Of a stretch of 64,000 nucleotides of DNA, positions 8,892 to 17,996 are shown piece after piece. The notes under the pieces are model-generated. The model saw only the letters and a list, made by a program, of their open reading frames with translations, searched no databases and was not told where the DNA came from. The DNA comes from Paenibacillus sp. JQZ6Y-1. GTDB lineage: Bacteria > Bacillota > Bacilli > Paenibacillales > Paenibacillaceae. The translations under genes were made by a program, and so were the position numbers. Each line of letters begins with the position of its first letter. Positions within the stretch are counted from its first letter, which is position 1. The stretch spans positions 3,162,001 through 3,226,000 of the forward strand of contig NZ_JBFDUZ010000001.1 in assembly GCF_040719145.1 (NCBI RefSeq), read 5' to 3'.

Positions 8892-10058
8892 TTACAACGA
8901 CATACGGTAGATTTCGCGTACGTCTTCGGCTTTCAGTTTGGCAAAGTTACCAAACGATGGACCGAATTTGAGTGTTTTCTCGACCATTACATCGATTTGG
9001 CTGTCATCAATGTCGTAGTCTGCTAGACGGTTTGGTGCGCCAATAGAGTTCCAGAAATCGCGCAGCGCTTGGATTCCCTCTTCGCCCACCTGTTCATCTG
9101 ATTTGCCAGCTGGGTCTACGTGGAATACGTTGACTGCCAGTTTGGCAAAACGAGCTGGATTCACGTGCAGGTTATGCTTCATCCAGTTCGGGAACAGGAT
9201 CGCTAAACCGCCACCGTGTGGAATATCGTATACAGCAGAAACTGCGTGCTCGATATTGTGGGTAGCCCAGTCGCCTGTTACGCCCATGCTCAGTACGCCA
9301 TTCAGCGCCATAGTACCGGAGTACATAATAGTAGAACGCAGCTCAAAGTTTTCCAGATCGTTTACCAGCTGTGGACCTGCTTCGATCACTGCACGCAGTA
9401 CGGATTCACAGGAACCGTCCTGTACTTGTGTATTTTCTTCGGGATGGAAATACGTTTCCAGTACGTGAGACATCATATCCACGATTCCATATACCGTTTG
9501 GTCTTTTGGCAGGGAATACGTAAATTCAGGGTCCAGAATCGAGAATGCTGGGAAGGAATACGCGCTGCCCCAGCCCAGTTTCTCTTGCGTTTCCGCATTG
9601 GTAATAACGGAACCAGAGTTCATTTCGGAACCAGTTGCCGCCATGGTCAGGATAACGCCGAGTGGCAGTGCATCGGTAGCAGCTGCTTTGCGTTCAATGA
9701 TCTCCCATACATCGCCATCGTATTTGGCGCCGACGATGATCGCTTTGGCACAGTCAATTACACTACCGCCGCCTACTGCCAGTACGAGGTCAATTGCGTT
9801 GTTTTTACACAGCTCTACGCCTTTGTGTACGGTGCTCAGACGTGGGTTTGGTTCTACGCCTGCCAGTTCGGTTACGTTCGCACCCGCTTCGTTCAGTTGC
9901 GCCAGTACTTGGTCATACAGACCAGAGCGTTTGATGCTACCGCCACCGTAGACGAGCAGTACATTTTTACCGTATTTGGAGATTTCTCTTTGCAGGGTTT
10001 GCAGTTGGCCTTTACCAAAGATCAATCGTGTTGGATTATAAAATTCAAAAGATTTCAT
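8892..10058 (-). CDS. Iron-containing alcohol dehydrogenase (butanol dehydrogenase type)
   Basis: Group III NAD(P)-dependent alcohol dehydrogenase of 388 residues, resembling YugJ/BdhA-type butanol dehydrogenases that reduce aldehydes during fermentative growth. The N-terminal dinucleotide-binding domain carries the [14 protein letters not shown] motif. The C-terminal helical domain carries metal-ligand regions in [15 protein letters not shown] and [27 protein letters not shown] precedes the ATG. It is monocistronic between two terminators. The promoter overlaps two copies of a TTGTC/GACAA palindrome, so a dedicated repressor is likely. The physiological substrate cannot be told from sequence. 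Confidence 0.92.
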   Translation of the reverse strand: MKSFEFYNPTRLIFGKGQLQTLQREISKYGKNVLLVYGGGSIKRSGLYDQVLAQLNEAGANVTELAGVEPNPRLSTVHKGVELCKNNAIDLVLAVGGGSVIDCAKAIIVGAKYDGDVWEIIERKAAATDALPLGVILTMAATGSEMNSGSVITNAETQEKLGWGSAYSFPAFSILDPEFTYSLPKDQTVYGIVDMMSHVLETYFHPEENTQVQDGSCESVLRAVIEAGPQLVNDLENFELRSTIMYSGTMALNGVLSMGVTGDWATHNIEHAVSAVYDIPHGGGLAILFPNWMKHNLHVNPARFAKLAVNVFHVDPAGKSDEQVGEEGIQALRDFWNSIGAPNRLADYDIDDSQIDVMVEKTLKFGPSFGNFAKLKAEDVREIYRMSL

Positions 10059-10130
10059 ATCAGAAAATCCTCCTTCGATTCATTACGCAATCATTGCGAT
10101 AAGTTAGTTACGCTTCTGTAGCCATTTACA

Positions 10131-10171
10131 ATTATATACCTTTGTCAGACAAAAACAAAATTGTCTGGCAA
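10131..10171 (-). promoter_or_regulatory. Promoter with twin palindromic operators upstream of the alcohol dehydrogenase
   Basis: Minus strand shows TTGTTT, 16 bases, TATAAT (-35 at 10158-10153, -10 at 10136-10131). TTGTCAGACAA (10142-10152) fills the spacer and TTGTCTGGCAA (10161-10171) lies just upstream of the -35, with centres 19 bases apart. This geometry fits binding of a dimeric repressor to two sites on one DNA face. The regulator is not identifiable here. Confidence 0.6.
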
Positions 10172-10373
10172 TTCTCCGCTTTATGGAATGCTTTCTTTCT
10201 ATATATACACTGACAGCTATTCCTTCCAACGGTCTCTGTATAATTGTAAACTCGCCATTACATTTCAAACAATTCTATTGTAATAAATGAATGAGTCGTA
10301 TTCAAATCAACGAAAGAAAGACAGTATGTACTATATTCTTCACAGATGAATCAGATACCAATTGATGCAAGCA

Positions 10374-10421
10374 CAAAAAACCAATCTCTGGTTATGTTGG
10401 GGGACCAGAGATTGGTTTTTG
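10374..10421 (-). terminator. Terminator after the gal operon
   Basis: CCAATCTCTGG and CCAGAGATTGG form an 11-bp stem with A-rich and T-rich flanks on both sides, so it can work in both directions. It lies about 60 bases past the galT stop. Confidence 0.88.
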
Positions 10422-10478
10422 CTTATCTTTTGTTGATATACAGCTCATTCATCACAGTGATTTTGTATTCGATATGCA

Positions 10479-12098
10479 TTACGCCTGCACATACCCTACG
10501 CTTTGGACAAAGCGACGGAATGCTGCACGTCCAGCATCGTTCTTTTTGTACACACCAGCGTGCTCTAGAATCTGAGCAAATTTGCGACCGACTTCGTCCT
10601 GAATCGTTAACGTCGCTTGCTCGTGCGACAGCTCGTTACCATATTGCTCTACCATCTGTTCTACCCACGGCAAATGCAGATGCAGATGCAGCGCATGATC
10701 TGGTTGACTGCGCATCATTTCCAGCAGTGCCACATCGCCGGACAGAATGGAGCCAATATGATCCAATTCTTCTTTTAAACGACCCGGTAGAATCGCCAGA
10801 CCCATCACTTCGATCAAGCCAATATTCTCGCGCTTGATATGGTGCATCTCTGGATGCGGATGGAATATACCATCTGGGTACTGCTCACTGGTACGATTAT
10901 TGCGCAGCACCAGATCCATCTCGTACTGCTCGCCACGGCGGCGGACAATCGGCGTTACGGTATTGTGACGTACCGGCTTGCCATCTTGATCCGGTGTAGA
11001 CGACACAATGTCGACTTCGGCATCGCTATACACTTTCCATGCTTCATAAATCTCATCCGCTGCATCCAGCAGCAGACTGTCATTATACGCACGCAGACGA
11101 ATGACGGACATTGGCCAGTTAACCAGTTCCAGCGTAATGTCTTCGCGACGAGTATGACGATATACTTCCTCCACCGCTGCCTTTTCAATCGGGAAGGTAT
11201 GACGTCCACCTTGGAAATGATCATGCGTCAGGATGGAGCCGCCCACGATTGGCAGATCGGCATTGGAGCCGAGGAAATAATGTGGGAATTCCTCGACAAA
11301 ATCAAGTAAACGACGGAACGTTTGGCGAGTCAATTGCATCGGTACATGATCATGATGGAATACGATACAGTGCTCGTTATAGTATACATACGGTGAATAT
11401 TGCAGGAACCATGCTTCTCCACTCAACATGAGTGGAACGACCCGCAGATTCTGACGTGCTGGGTGATTGATTCGTCCAGCATAGCCCACATTTTCGCGGC
11501 ACAGCTGGCATTTTGGATAGGAAGGTGGCGGCAATAGTTTCGCTTGCGCGATCTCTGCCGACGACTTCTCTGGTTTGGACAGATTGATCGTCATCTCCAT
11601 ATCGCCATAATCGGTTGGCTGTTTCCAATAGACGTTCTTGGCAACACGATCCATACGGATATAGTTGGAATGAATCGACAATTGATAAAATTGATCGGTT
11701 GCTGCTTCGATGCCTTCGCGATCCAAAGTATCAAAGAAATCGGATGTCACTTCGGATGGGCGCGCCATCAGCATGCCCATAATCTCCGCATCCATCAGGT
11801 CGCGGTACGTATCGGTATTTTCCTTAAGCATGCCAATCGTGAAGGCGTAGTCAATGAGCGTATCAATCAATAGTTGCGGTTCGGCTGCGGCTTCGCCCTG
11901 ATCAATGCTTGCCAGCAATGGAACATTGGAATCGTAAGGTTCGTCAAAACGGAATTTGCTCAGCAGCAGATTGCGAGCGTAATCCAAATCCGCCAGCTTA
12001 ATCAGCTGTTTATCAAAGGCGAATTTGACCAATTCGTCAATCGCTAGTAGAGCACTATTTTGTTCTGGAGTACGTTCGGTATTATTCATGATCACCAT
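10479..12098 (-). CDS. galT: UDP-glucose--hexose-1-phosphate uridylyltransferase
   Basis: Leloir-pathway enzyme exchanging UMP between UDP-glucose and galactose-1-phosphate. The 539-residue product is of the Firmicute type-2 GalT family, much longer than E. coli GalT, and shows THDHFQGGRHTFPIEKA plus an N-terminal helical GalT2 region. The start is uncertain: ATG at 12098 overlaps the galE stop by 17 bases, and a second in-frame ATG at 12089 is better spaced from AGGG. It is the third gene of galK-galE-galT and translationally coupled to galE. It is followed by a bidirectional terminator. Confidence 0.94.
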   Translation of the reverse strand: MVIMNNTERTPEQNSALLAIDELVKFAFDKQLIKLADLDYARNLLLSKFRFDEPYDSNVPLLASIDQGEAAAEPQLLIDTLIDYAFTIGMLKENTDTYRDLMDAEIMGMLMARPSEVTSDFFDTLDREGIEAATDQFYQLSIHSNYIRMDRVAKNVYWKQPTDYGDMEMTINLSKPEKSSAEIAQAKLLPPPSYPKCQLCRENVGYAGRINHPARQNLRVVPLMLSGEAWFLQYSPYVYYNEHCIVFHHDHVPMQLTRQTFRRLLDFVEEFPHYFLGSNADLPIVGGSILTHDHFQGGRHTFPIEKAAVEEVYRHTRREDITLELVNWPMSVIRLRAYNDSLLLDAADEIYEAWKVYSDAEVDIVSSTPDQDGKPVRHNTVTPIVRRRGEQYEMDLVLRNNRTSEQYPDGIFHPHPEMHHIKRENIGLIEVMGLAILPGRLKEELDHIGSILSGDVALLEMMRSQPDHALHLHLHLPWVEQMVEQYGNELSHEQATLTIQDEVGRKFAQILEHAGVYKKNDAGRAAFRRFVQSVGYVQA

Positions 12099-13074
12099 AT
12101 CCCTGTGGTTTGGATTCGTGCCATTGCCATGCGCTGGCGATAATGTCTTCCAGACGGTCGCGAGTTGGAGTCCAGCCGAGCACGGAGCGTGCTTTGGCAG
12201 AAGATGCTACCAGCACTGCTGGGTCGCCGCTGCGACGCGGCTCGATAACAACCGGAATATCGCGTCCAGTCACTTGTTTGGCAGTCTCGATGACTTGTTT
12301 AACCGAGAAACCGTTACCGCTACCGAGATTGAATACGTTGCTCTCTCCCCCGCCTGCCAAATATTCCACTGCTTTCACATGGGCATCCGCCAGATCGCTA
12401 ACATGAACGTAATCGCGTACGCAGGAACCATCCTCAGTCGGATAATCGTCGCCAAATACGGAGATGTGTGGACGCTGACCTAGTGCTGTTTGCAGCACGA
12501 GTGGTACGAGATGAGATTCTGGACGATGATCTTCGCCGATTTTGCCGCTGGCGTGTGCACCGGCTGCGTTAAAGTAGCGTAGAGCGACGTAGCGGATACT
12601 GTGTACTTTATCGAACCAAGACATCATGCGTTCCATAACCAGCTTCGTTTCGCCGTACACATTGGCAGGTTCGGTACGGTCACTTTCCTCAATCGGCACT
12701 TTGTCCGGCTCGCCATAGGTTGCTGCGGTCGAGGAGAAGACAATATTGCTCACGCCTGCTTTTTGCATTTCTTCCAACAGGCACATAGCGCCATAGACGT
12801 TGTTGTCATAATATTTGGATGGATTCTGCATACTTTCACCGACGAGTGAGCTAGCGGCGAAGTGGATAACAGCAGTAATGTTATTTTCGCTAAAAATCGT
12901 TGCCAGCAGTTCTTTATCGCGCAGATCGCCTTCATATAGCTTACCGCCCAGTAAAGCTTCGCGATGCCCCGTCAAGAAGTTGTCGATGATAACGACCTCT
13001 TCGCCACGCTCCAACAATTCTGCCACTGTATGTGATCCGATATATCCTGCTCCACCTGTTACCAAAATAGCCAT
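12082..13074 (-). CDS. galE: UDP-glucose 4-epimerase
   Basis: Interconverts UDP-galactose and UDP-glucose, regenerating the donor for GalT. The 330-residue SDR protein begins with the NAD-binding motif TGGAGYIGSH and has the catalytic SSTAATYG and YGETK (Tyr-x3-Lys) motifs and ALRYFNAAGA. An in-frame ATG 36 bases upstream exists, but AGGAGG just before the ATG at 13074 fixes the start at MAILVTGG. It sits 63 bases after galK and overlaps galT. Confidence 0.96.
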   Translation of the reverse strand: MAILVTGGAGYIGSHTVAELLERGEEVVIIDNFLTGHREALLGGKLYEGDLRDKELLATIFSENNITAVIHFAASSLVGESMQNPSKYYDNNVYGAMCLLEEMQKAGVSNIVFSSTAATYGEPDKVPIEESDRTEPANVYGETKLVMERMMSWFDKVHSIRYVALRYFNAAGAHASGKIGEDHRPESHLVPLVLQTALGQRPHISVFGDDYPTEDGSCVRDYVHVSDLADAHVKAVEYLAGGGESNVFNLGSGNGFSVKQVIETAKQVTGRDIPVVIEPRRSGDPAVLVASSAKARSVLGWTPTRDRLEDIIASAWQWHESKPQGYGDHE

Positions 13075-13137
13075 TTGTAATTCCTCCTGATTCTTTATTT
13101 TGAGGTACATTTTATTTTGAGTGATACGAATATATTG

Positions 13138-14307
13138 TTAGTTCCATTCTGTGACGCCGTCGCCTGCGGAGCAAACGTAGAAGTCTGCTTTTAGACCGGT
13201 ACGTTGTTCGTACGATTTGCCGACCTCTTGTAGGAACAGCTCCACTTGATCTTGATGAACCAGCGAAACGGTACATCCACCAAATCCAGCCCCCGTCATG
13301 CGTGAACCGATGGTGCCAGCGATTAGACGAGCTTCCTCCACCATCACATCCAGCTCCTCGCAGCTCACTTCGTACAGATCGCGCAGTGATTCATGCGACT
13401 CGTTCATCAGCTGTCCGAAGCGTTGTAGATTATCCTGCTGTAGTGCTTCCACCGAGGATAGCACGCGGGCATTCTCCTCAATGACATGACGCGCGCGATT
13501 GCGGACAATCTTATCTTGAATCTGTTCTTCCAGCACATGGTACTGCTCTGGTGTCAGCTGTGCGAGATAATTCAGCTGCTCTACATGTGGCTGCAAAGCG
13601 GTCAATGCGGCTTCACATTGCGAGCGACGTTCATTGTATTTGGAATCGACCAGCCCACGGCGCTTGTTCGTATTACCGATAACGATGCGATAATCGCCAG
13701 TGTTGAACGGCACATGCTTGTATTCCAGCGTATCGCACATGAGCAGAATCGCATGATCCTTCAAGCCGTTGGCGACAGCAAACTGATCCATAATGCCGCA
13801 GTTCACGCCGACAAACTCATTCTCTGCACGCTGCGAAAGGACAGCGATTTCGACAGTGTCAATGTGACCTTTTTCCATTGTCAGTAGTGCGTAAGCGGTA
13901 ACGACTTCAATGGAAGCTGAGGACGAAAGACCCGATCCATTCGGGATGTTACCGAAGAACAGTAGATCATACCCGCTGCGGACTGGCGTTCCTTTTTCCT
14001 GCAAAACAGCGAGGATACCCAGCGGGTAGTCCATCCATTGTTTTGTTCTACCAAATCCAATCTCCGGTAAAGCGAATTCGCCTTCCTGATCTGGAAAGTT
14101 GATCGAAGCCAGCCGAATGATGTTATCGTTATTGGTACGAATTGCCAGTGCTGTACCGAATTCCAACGCTGCTGGAAGTACATAGCCGCCGTTATAATCA
14201 ATATGTTCGCCAATCAGGTTGACGCGCCCCGGTGCGTGGAAGACATGAATCTCACCGTTCACTCCGTATTTATCTGTAAATGCCTGTTTCATCTGTTCCT
14301 GATTCAT
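13138..14307 (-). CDS. galK: Galactokinase
   Basis: Phosphorylates galactose to galactose-1-phosphate with ATP, the first Leloir step. The 389-residue GHMP kinase shows the galactose-binding signature GRVNLIGEHIDYNGGYVLP near residue 28, the ATP-binding glycine/serine loop NGSGLSSSASIEV, and the C-terminal MTGAGFGGC. It is the first gene of the gal operon, with AAGGTGG before the ATG. The upstream region has a -10-like TATACT and a candidate cre box. An AraC-type regulator is divergently encoded 239 bases away. Confidence 0.96.
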   Translation of the reverse strand: MNQEQMKQAFTDKYGVNGEIHVFHAPGRVNLIGEHIDYNGGYVLPAALEFGTALAIRTNNDNIIRLASINFPDQEGEFALPEIGFGRTKQWMDYPLGILAVLQEKGTPVRSGYDLLFFGNIPNGSGLSSSASIEVVTAYALLTMEKGHIDTVEIAVLSQRAENEFVGVNCGIMDQFAVANGLKDHAILLMCDTLEYKHVPFNTGDYRIVIGNTNKRRGLVDSKYNERRSQCEAALTALQPHVEQLNYLAQLTPEQYHVLEEQIQDKIVRNRARHVIEENARVLSSVEALQQDNLQRFGQLMNESHESLRDLYEVSCEELDVMVEEARLIAGTIGSRMTGAGFGGCTVSLVHQDQVELFLQEVGKSYEQRTGLKADFYVCSAGDGVTEWN

Positions 14308-14369
14308 CGGTTAATTCCACCTTATTCCATAAAGTCGGTTTGCTGTCAGCCCTGCGCTGTTATGATCTT

Positions 14370-14392
14370 AGTATAGCCTGAAAGCGTTATAA
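14370..14392 (-). promoter_or_regulatory. galK promoter element with candidate CcpA (cre) site
   Basis: Minus strand carries a -10-like TATACT (14375-14370) about 65 bases before galK. TGAAAGCGTTATAA at 14379-14392 matches 13 of 14 positions of the cre pattern TGWAANCGNTNWCA. No good -35 is present, which would fit an activator-dependent promoter repressed by CcpA. Confidence 0.5.
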
Positions 14393-14546
14393 AGCGTAAT
14401 GAACAGATGTGTGGTTTATATGGATAAATGTGACTTCGAGATTGTATAATTATACTGTACAAATATGACGCGTGTATGAACAATAGATAAAGCGAGTATT
14501 AATTTTATAGCCTGCGCATTCTAGGACACACAGGGGGTAATGGTTA

Positions 14547-15419
14547 ATGTCCGATAAAACGTATCAAGTAGCACCCAATCCCATTTTCCATGATCAGGGC
14601 ATGCTGTACGTACTGTTCACAGGCGAAAGTCAGACCCCGCCGTCACATCGACTTGGACCGAAGATTTACGATTATTATCTGTATCATTATGTCGCTGCCG
14701 GACGTGGGCAATTTATTACGGAAGATCATACGTATACCCTGCGTGCAGGGGATTCGTTTCTGATTCATCCGGGTCAGCTGGTCAGCTATGTATCGGATCG
14801 ACAGCAGCCGTGGCATTATCATTGGGTTGCTTTTGCTGGTCAACAGGCGGATGAATTGGTCAAGCAGGCAGGCTTCCGTGCCAGCTTACCTGTTGCACGA
14901 ACCGCTACCTCCAATGATCAGAATGGCAGCAGCATCCGTCAATATTTGCAGCAGATGCTGCAAGCCTTTTACACGCAAAAGGAAAGCTCCGATCTGGCTT
15001 CGCTCGGCTATCTGCATCTGATTATGGCGGAAGCGGGCGAGCTGCTGACACGCGAAGCGGCATTGCCCGGCGCAGAATCCATTACACGGCGTACGGTCAA
15101 GCAAATGATTCACTATATGTCTAGTCAGTATGCGCATCCGGTCTCGATTGAAGATATGTGCAGCAGCATCGGCTACAACAGGGCGTATCTTTCGCGTATT
15201 TTCAAAAAGGAAACGGGAATGACACCTGTGACCTATCTGCTCAAGCTGCGGATCGATAAGGCGCGTCAACTGCTGCGCGAACGACCGGAGCTATCCACCC
15301 AGCAGATCGCCGCATCGGTTGGGCTAACAGATGCGCTGTACTTTTCCAAGCAATTCCGACGCTTCTACGAAGTGTCGCCTAGCCAATATCGTGCCTCGAT
15401 TCATCCGCCGGAAAGGTAG
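14547..15419 (+). CDS. AraC-family transcriptional regulator, probable gal activator
   Basis: The 290-residue product has an N-terminal cupin sugar-sensing domain (about 30-150, containing HYVAAGRGQFITEDHTYTLR and GDSFLIHPGQ) and a C-terminal double helix-turn-helix (about 185-285, containing PVSIEDMCSSIGYNRAYLSRIFKKETGMTP in part). This is the layout of sugar-responsive activators such as MsmR or RafR. It is transcribed divergently from galK. AGGGGG precedes the start. A role in galactose or galactoside induction of the gal operon is inferred from position only; the ligand is unknown. Confidence 0.88.
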   Translation: MSDKTYQVAPNPIFHDQGMLYVLFTGESQTPPSHRLGPKIYDYYLYHYVAAGRGQFITEDHTYTLRAGDSFLIHPGQLVSYVSDRQQPWHYHWVAFAGQQADELVKQAGFRASLPVARTATSNDQNGSSIRQYLQQMLQAFYTQKESSDLASLGYLHLIMAEAGELLTREAALPGAESITRRTVKQMIHYMSSQYAHPVSIEDMCSSIGYNRAYLSRIFKKETGMTPVTYLLKLRIDKARQLLRERPELSTQQIAASVGLTDALYFSKQFRRFYEVSPSQYRASIHPPER

Positions 15420-15446
15420 GAATCGGCTCGAGAAGGGTATCATGAT

Positions 15447-16514
15447 TCAGAACAAATCTTCCAGACTGCGCAATGGATTCTGCTTGAATTCTTTCCAGCT
15501 TGCCAGTGGCTCTAAGGTCAGATGTTCTTCATCATAGCAGCTGATTTTGCGTGAACTGGCGTGCCAGACGATATGCAAATGACTGTAATTGTCCACGACG
15601 GATGACAAACGAAGCAATTTGGTGCGACCCATTTTGAATTCAATCGTGTCCATCAGCTGGAAAAATTGAATATAACGTATACCATAGTCATCGTGATCTG
15701 GAAATTCCATTCGCTGCGGCTTCTCTTCCAGCCATTGCTGCAAATCGGCAGGTAGCTTGTATGGAATCAACGCATGGTACTTATTGCTTTTATCATGAAA
15801 TTCAGGTGGTTCTAGTTGCTTGATTCGCTCTGCCAGTTCATGATGACCTGCGGTTAGCGCAATCGTATACGCACGTTCGCCGTCCTTTTCGGTAATCGTG
15901 ACATCTGCTCCGTGATCCAGTAAATAATGAGCCATTTTGGCATCGCCTTTACGAACAGCGACTGTTAGTGGTGTTGCTTGATACGGATAGACTTGATCCG
16001 CTTCATTGTAATTCATGTCTACACCCTGCTGTAGCAAATACTCTACGATTTTCATATTGTGATCTTGAACGGCGGTGCGCAGTGTTTTCCCCGCATGCTT
16101 CACAATGTCCAGACCCAGCTCCTGCAATAGTGGAATATGCTTACCGCCACCGTAGTATGCCTGCTGATAGGCACCCGATTTGAGATGATTGTACAGATCG
16201 AGCTTTGCGCCGGACTGATGCAAATAACGAATATCCTGTTCACTAGCATACCGGACGGCTTTGAGTATAGAGGGGTTATTGGGCGCATTTAGTTCCGCTC
16301 CACGTTCTACTAACAAACGGATTATGTCGCTTTGTTCAAGAATAATTGCCAGATTGAGTGGTGTTAGTGACGAGTATGTACTGAGTGGAATCGGAGCATT
16401 CATATCATGTCCATTGTCCAATAATGTCTGTAACTGCTGTATCTGTCCTTCATAAATAGCAAGTGCCAATTCAGGCAAATGCTCGTAATTGCCTTGATCC
16501 TTGATGTGATACAT
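15447..16514 (-). CDS. Ankyrin-repeat protein with unrecognised C-terminal domain
   Basis: The ATG at 16514, behind AAGGAG, gives 355 residues; a longer in-frame ORF upstream lacks a ribosome site. Residues about 20-250 form five to seven ankyrin repeats (for example TPLNLAIILEQSDIIRLLVERG and TPLTVAVRKGDAKMAHYLLDHG in part). The last ~105 residues, from about HALIPYKLPADL, are not ankyrin and include a hydrophobic beta-rich stretch (LLRLSSVVDNYSHLHIVWHA). No signal peptide, so it is cytoplasmic and probably a protein-binding adaptor. The 3' end is 27 bases from the convergent AraC gene. Function unknown. Confidence 0.85.
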   Translation of the reverse strand: MYHIKDQGNYEHLPELALAIYEGQIQQLQTLLDNGHDMNAPIPLSTYSSLTPLNLAIILEQSDIIRLLVERGAELNAPNNPSILKAVRYASEQDIRYLHQSGAKLDLYNHLKSGAYQQAYYGGGKHIPLLQELGLDIVKHAGKTLRTAVQDHNMKIVEYLLQQGVDMNYNEADQVYPYQATPLTVAVRKGDAKMAHYLLDHGADVTITEKDGERAYTIALTAGHHELAERIKQLEPPEFHDKSNKYHALIPYKLPADLQQWLEEKPQRMEFPDHDDYGIRYIQFFQLMDTIEFKMGRTKLLRLSSVVDNYSHLHIVWHASSRKISCYDEEHLTLEPLASWKEFKQNPLRSLEDLF

Positions 16515-16766
16515 GAATATCCTACTCCTTTGCAGCTTATGTATGATGTTGAGTGATATGAAGTGATGGTAAATCATGTGAGCAATGGATACCGAATGAA
16601 TGTGTCACCTATGGAATACCTACTCTTTATTCTCTGCTCTGCATGTAAAAATTGCAACTGAACAGGTACTTCGCCCTTAGCTAGATTCAGACTATCGGAA
16701 CCAAAACACTCATACAATCACAGTCAATATACTCAATCAACAACAATGGCATACTGATACAAACGC

Positions 16767-16800
16767 AAAAAAGACTCCACCTTAATAGGCGGAGCCTTTT
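16767..16800 (-). terminator. Terminator after the aldo/keto reductase
   Basis: GGCTCCGCC / GGTGGAGTC (with G-U pairs) followed by six T residues on the minus strand, 50 bases past the reductase stop. It is the main feature seen in the 336-base gap 16515-16850; otherwise I see only unassigned A/T-rich sequence. Confidence 0.8.
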
Positions 16801-16850
16801 CATATCTATTATACTGATCCTTCTACTTCATGATGCCGAACCTTCACTGC

Positions 16851-17870
16851 TTACTGCTCGTGATGCTCGCCGCCAGTTTTGAGGATCGTTTCAATGCGTT
16901 GCAATTCCTCATCCGAGAAGTCCAGATGATCTAGCGCTTTGATATTTTCTTCGATTTGCGAGACGCGGCTTGCGCCGATTAGGGCGGAGGTTACTTTGCC
17001 GCCGCGGAGTACCCATGCCAGTGACATTTGCGCTAGACTTTGTCCACGCGCTGCCGCTACTTGATTGAGTGCGGTCACTTTGCGAATCGTCTGCGGGGTA
17101 ATCTGATCTTTGCCTAGAAATACCGAAGAACCCGCAGCACGTGAATCGGATGGTACACCGTTCAAATATTTGCTGGTCAGTACGCCTTGTTCCAACGGAC
17201 AGAAAGCGATACTGCCTGCACCAGCAGCTTCCAGTTCATCCTGCAATCCGTTCTCAATCCAACGATCCAGCAAGGAATAACGTGGCTGATGAATGGTCAA
17301 CGGCGTACCCAGCTGCTTGAGAATGCTAACTGCTTCGCGCGTTTGTTCCGCAGAATAGCTGGAAATGCCCACATACAGCGCTTTACCAGAACGTACGATA
17401 TGATCCAGCGCCATCATCGTTTCTTCCAGCGGGGTGTCCGGGTCGAATCGATGAGAGTAGAAAATATCAACATAATCTAGCCCCATCCGCTTCAAACTCT
17501 GATCCAGACTGGAAATCAGATTTTTGCGGGAACCCCACTCGCCGTACGGTCCCGGCCACATATAATACCCTGCTTTGGTGGAGATAACGAGTTCATCACG
17601 ATACGGTGCCAGATCCTGCTTGAGCACCTGACCGAATGTTTCTTCTGCCGATCCTGGCGGCGGACCATAGTTGTTCGCCAAATCGAAATGAGTGATACCC
17701 AGATCAAACGAACGGGTCAGCATCTCACGTGAATTGGACAGTGTGTTAATACCGCCAAAGTTATGCCATAAACCGAGCGAAATCGCTGGTAGTTTCAGTC
17801 CTGACCGTCCAAGACGGTTATATTTCATGTTGTCATAACGCTGTTCTGAAGCTACATAGACCACAATCAT
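16851..17870 (-). CDS. Aldo/keto reductase, glyceraldehyde-3-phosphate reductase (YghZ) type
   Basis: NADPH-dependent reductase of the potassium-channel-beta/YghZ branch of the AKR superfamily. Motifs: GLGLWHNFGG-like N-terminus (ISLGLWHNFGG), DLANNYGPPPGSAEE with the catalytic Asp/Tyr, STKAGYYMWPGPYG with the catalytic Lys, SLKRMGLDYVDIFYSHR with the His. The start at 17870 (AGAAGG upstream) gives 339 residues and an N-terminus, MIVVYVASEQRYDNMKYNRL, that aligns with E. coli YghZ as I recall it; a Met at MKYNRL has no ribosome site. E. coli YghZ detoxifies L-glyceraldehyde-3-phosphate and methylglyoxal. Monocistronic. Confidence 0.9.
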   Translation of the reverse strand: MIVVYVASEQRYDNMKYNRLGRSGLKLPAISLGLWHNFGGINTLSNSREMLTRSFDLGITHFDLANNYGPPPGSAEETFGQVLKQDLAPYRDELVISTKAGYYMWPGPYGEWGSRKNLISSLDQSLKRMGLDYVDIFYSHRFDPDTPLEETMMALDHIVRSGKALYVGISSYSAEQTREAVSILKQLGTPLTIHQPRYSLLDRWIENGLQDELEAAGAGSIAFCPLEQGVLTSKYLNGVPSDSRAAGSSVFLGKDQITPQTIRKVTALNQVAAARGQSLAQMSLAWVLRGGKVTSALIGASRVSQIEENIKALDHLDFSDEELQRIETILKTGGEHHEQ

Positions 17871-17996
17871 CCCAACCCTTCTGTTGAATAAAGTCGTTGC
17901 CTTGCATATCCTCACAAATCATAACGGAAGCGTTATCAATATGCAATCCTATTTCCACCGCTGTTGTATCGGCTCATTGTTTGACGTTGTGGGTTG

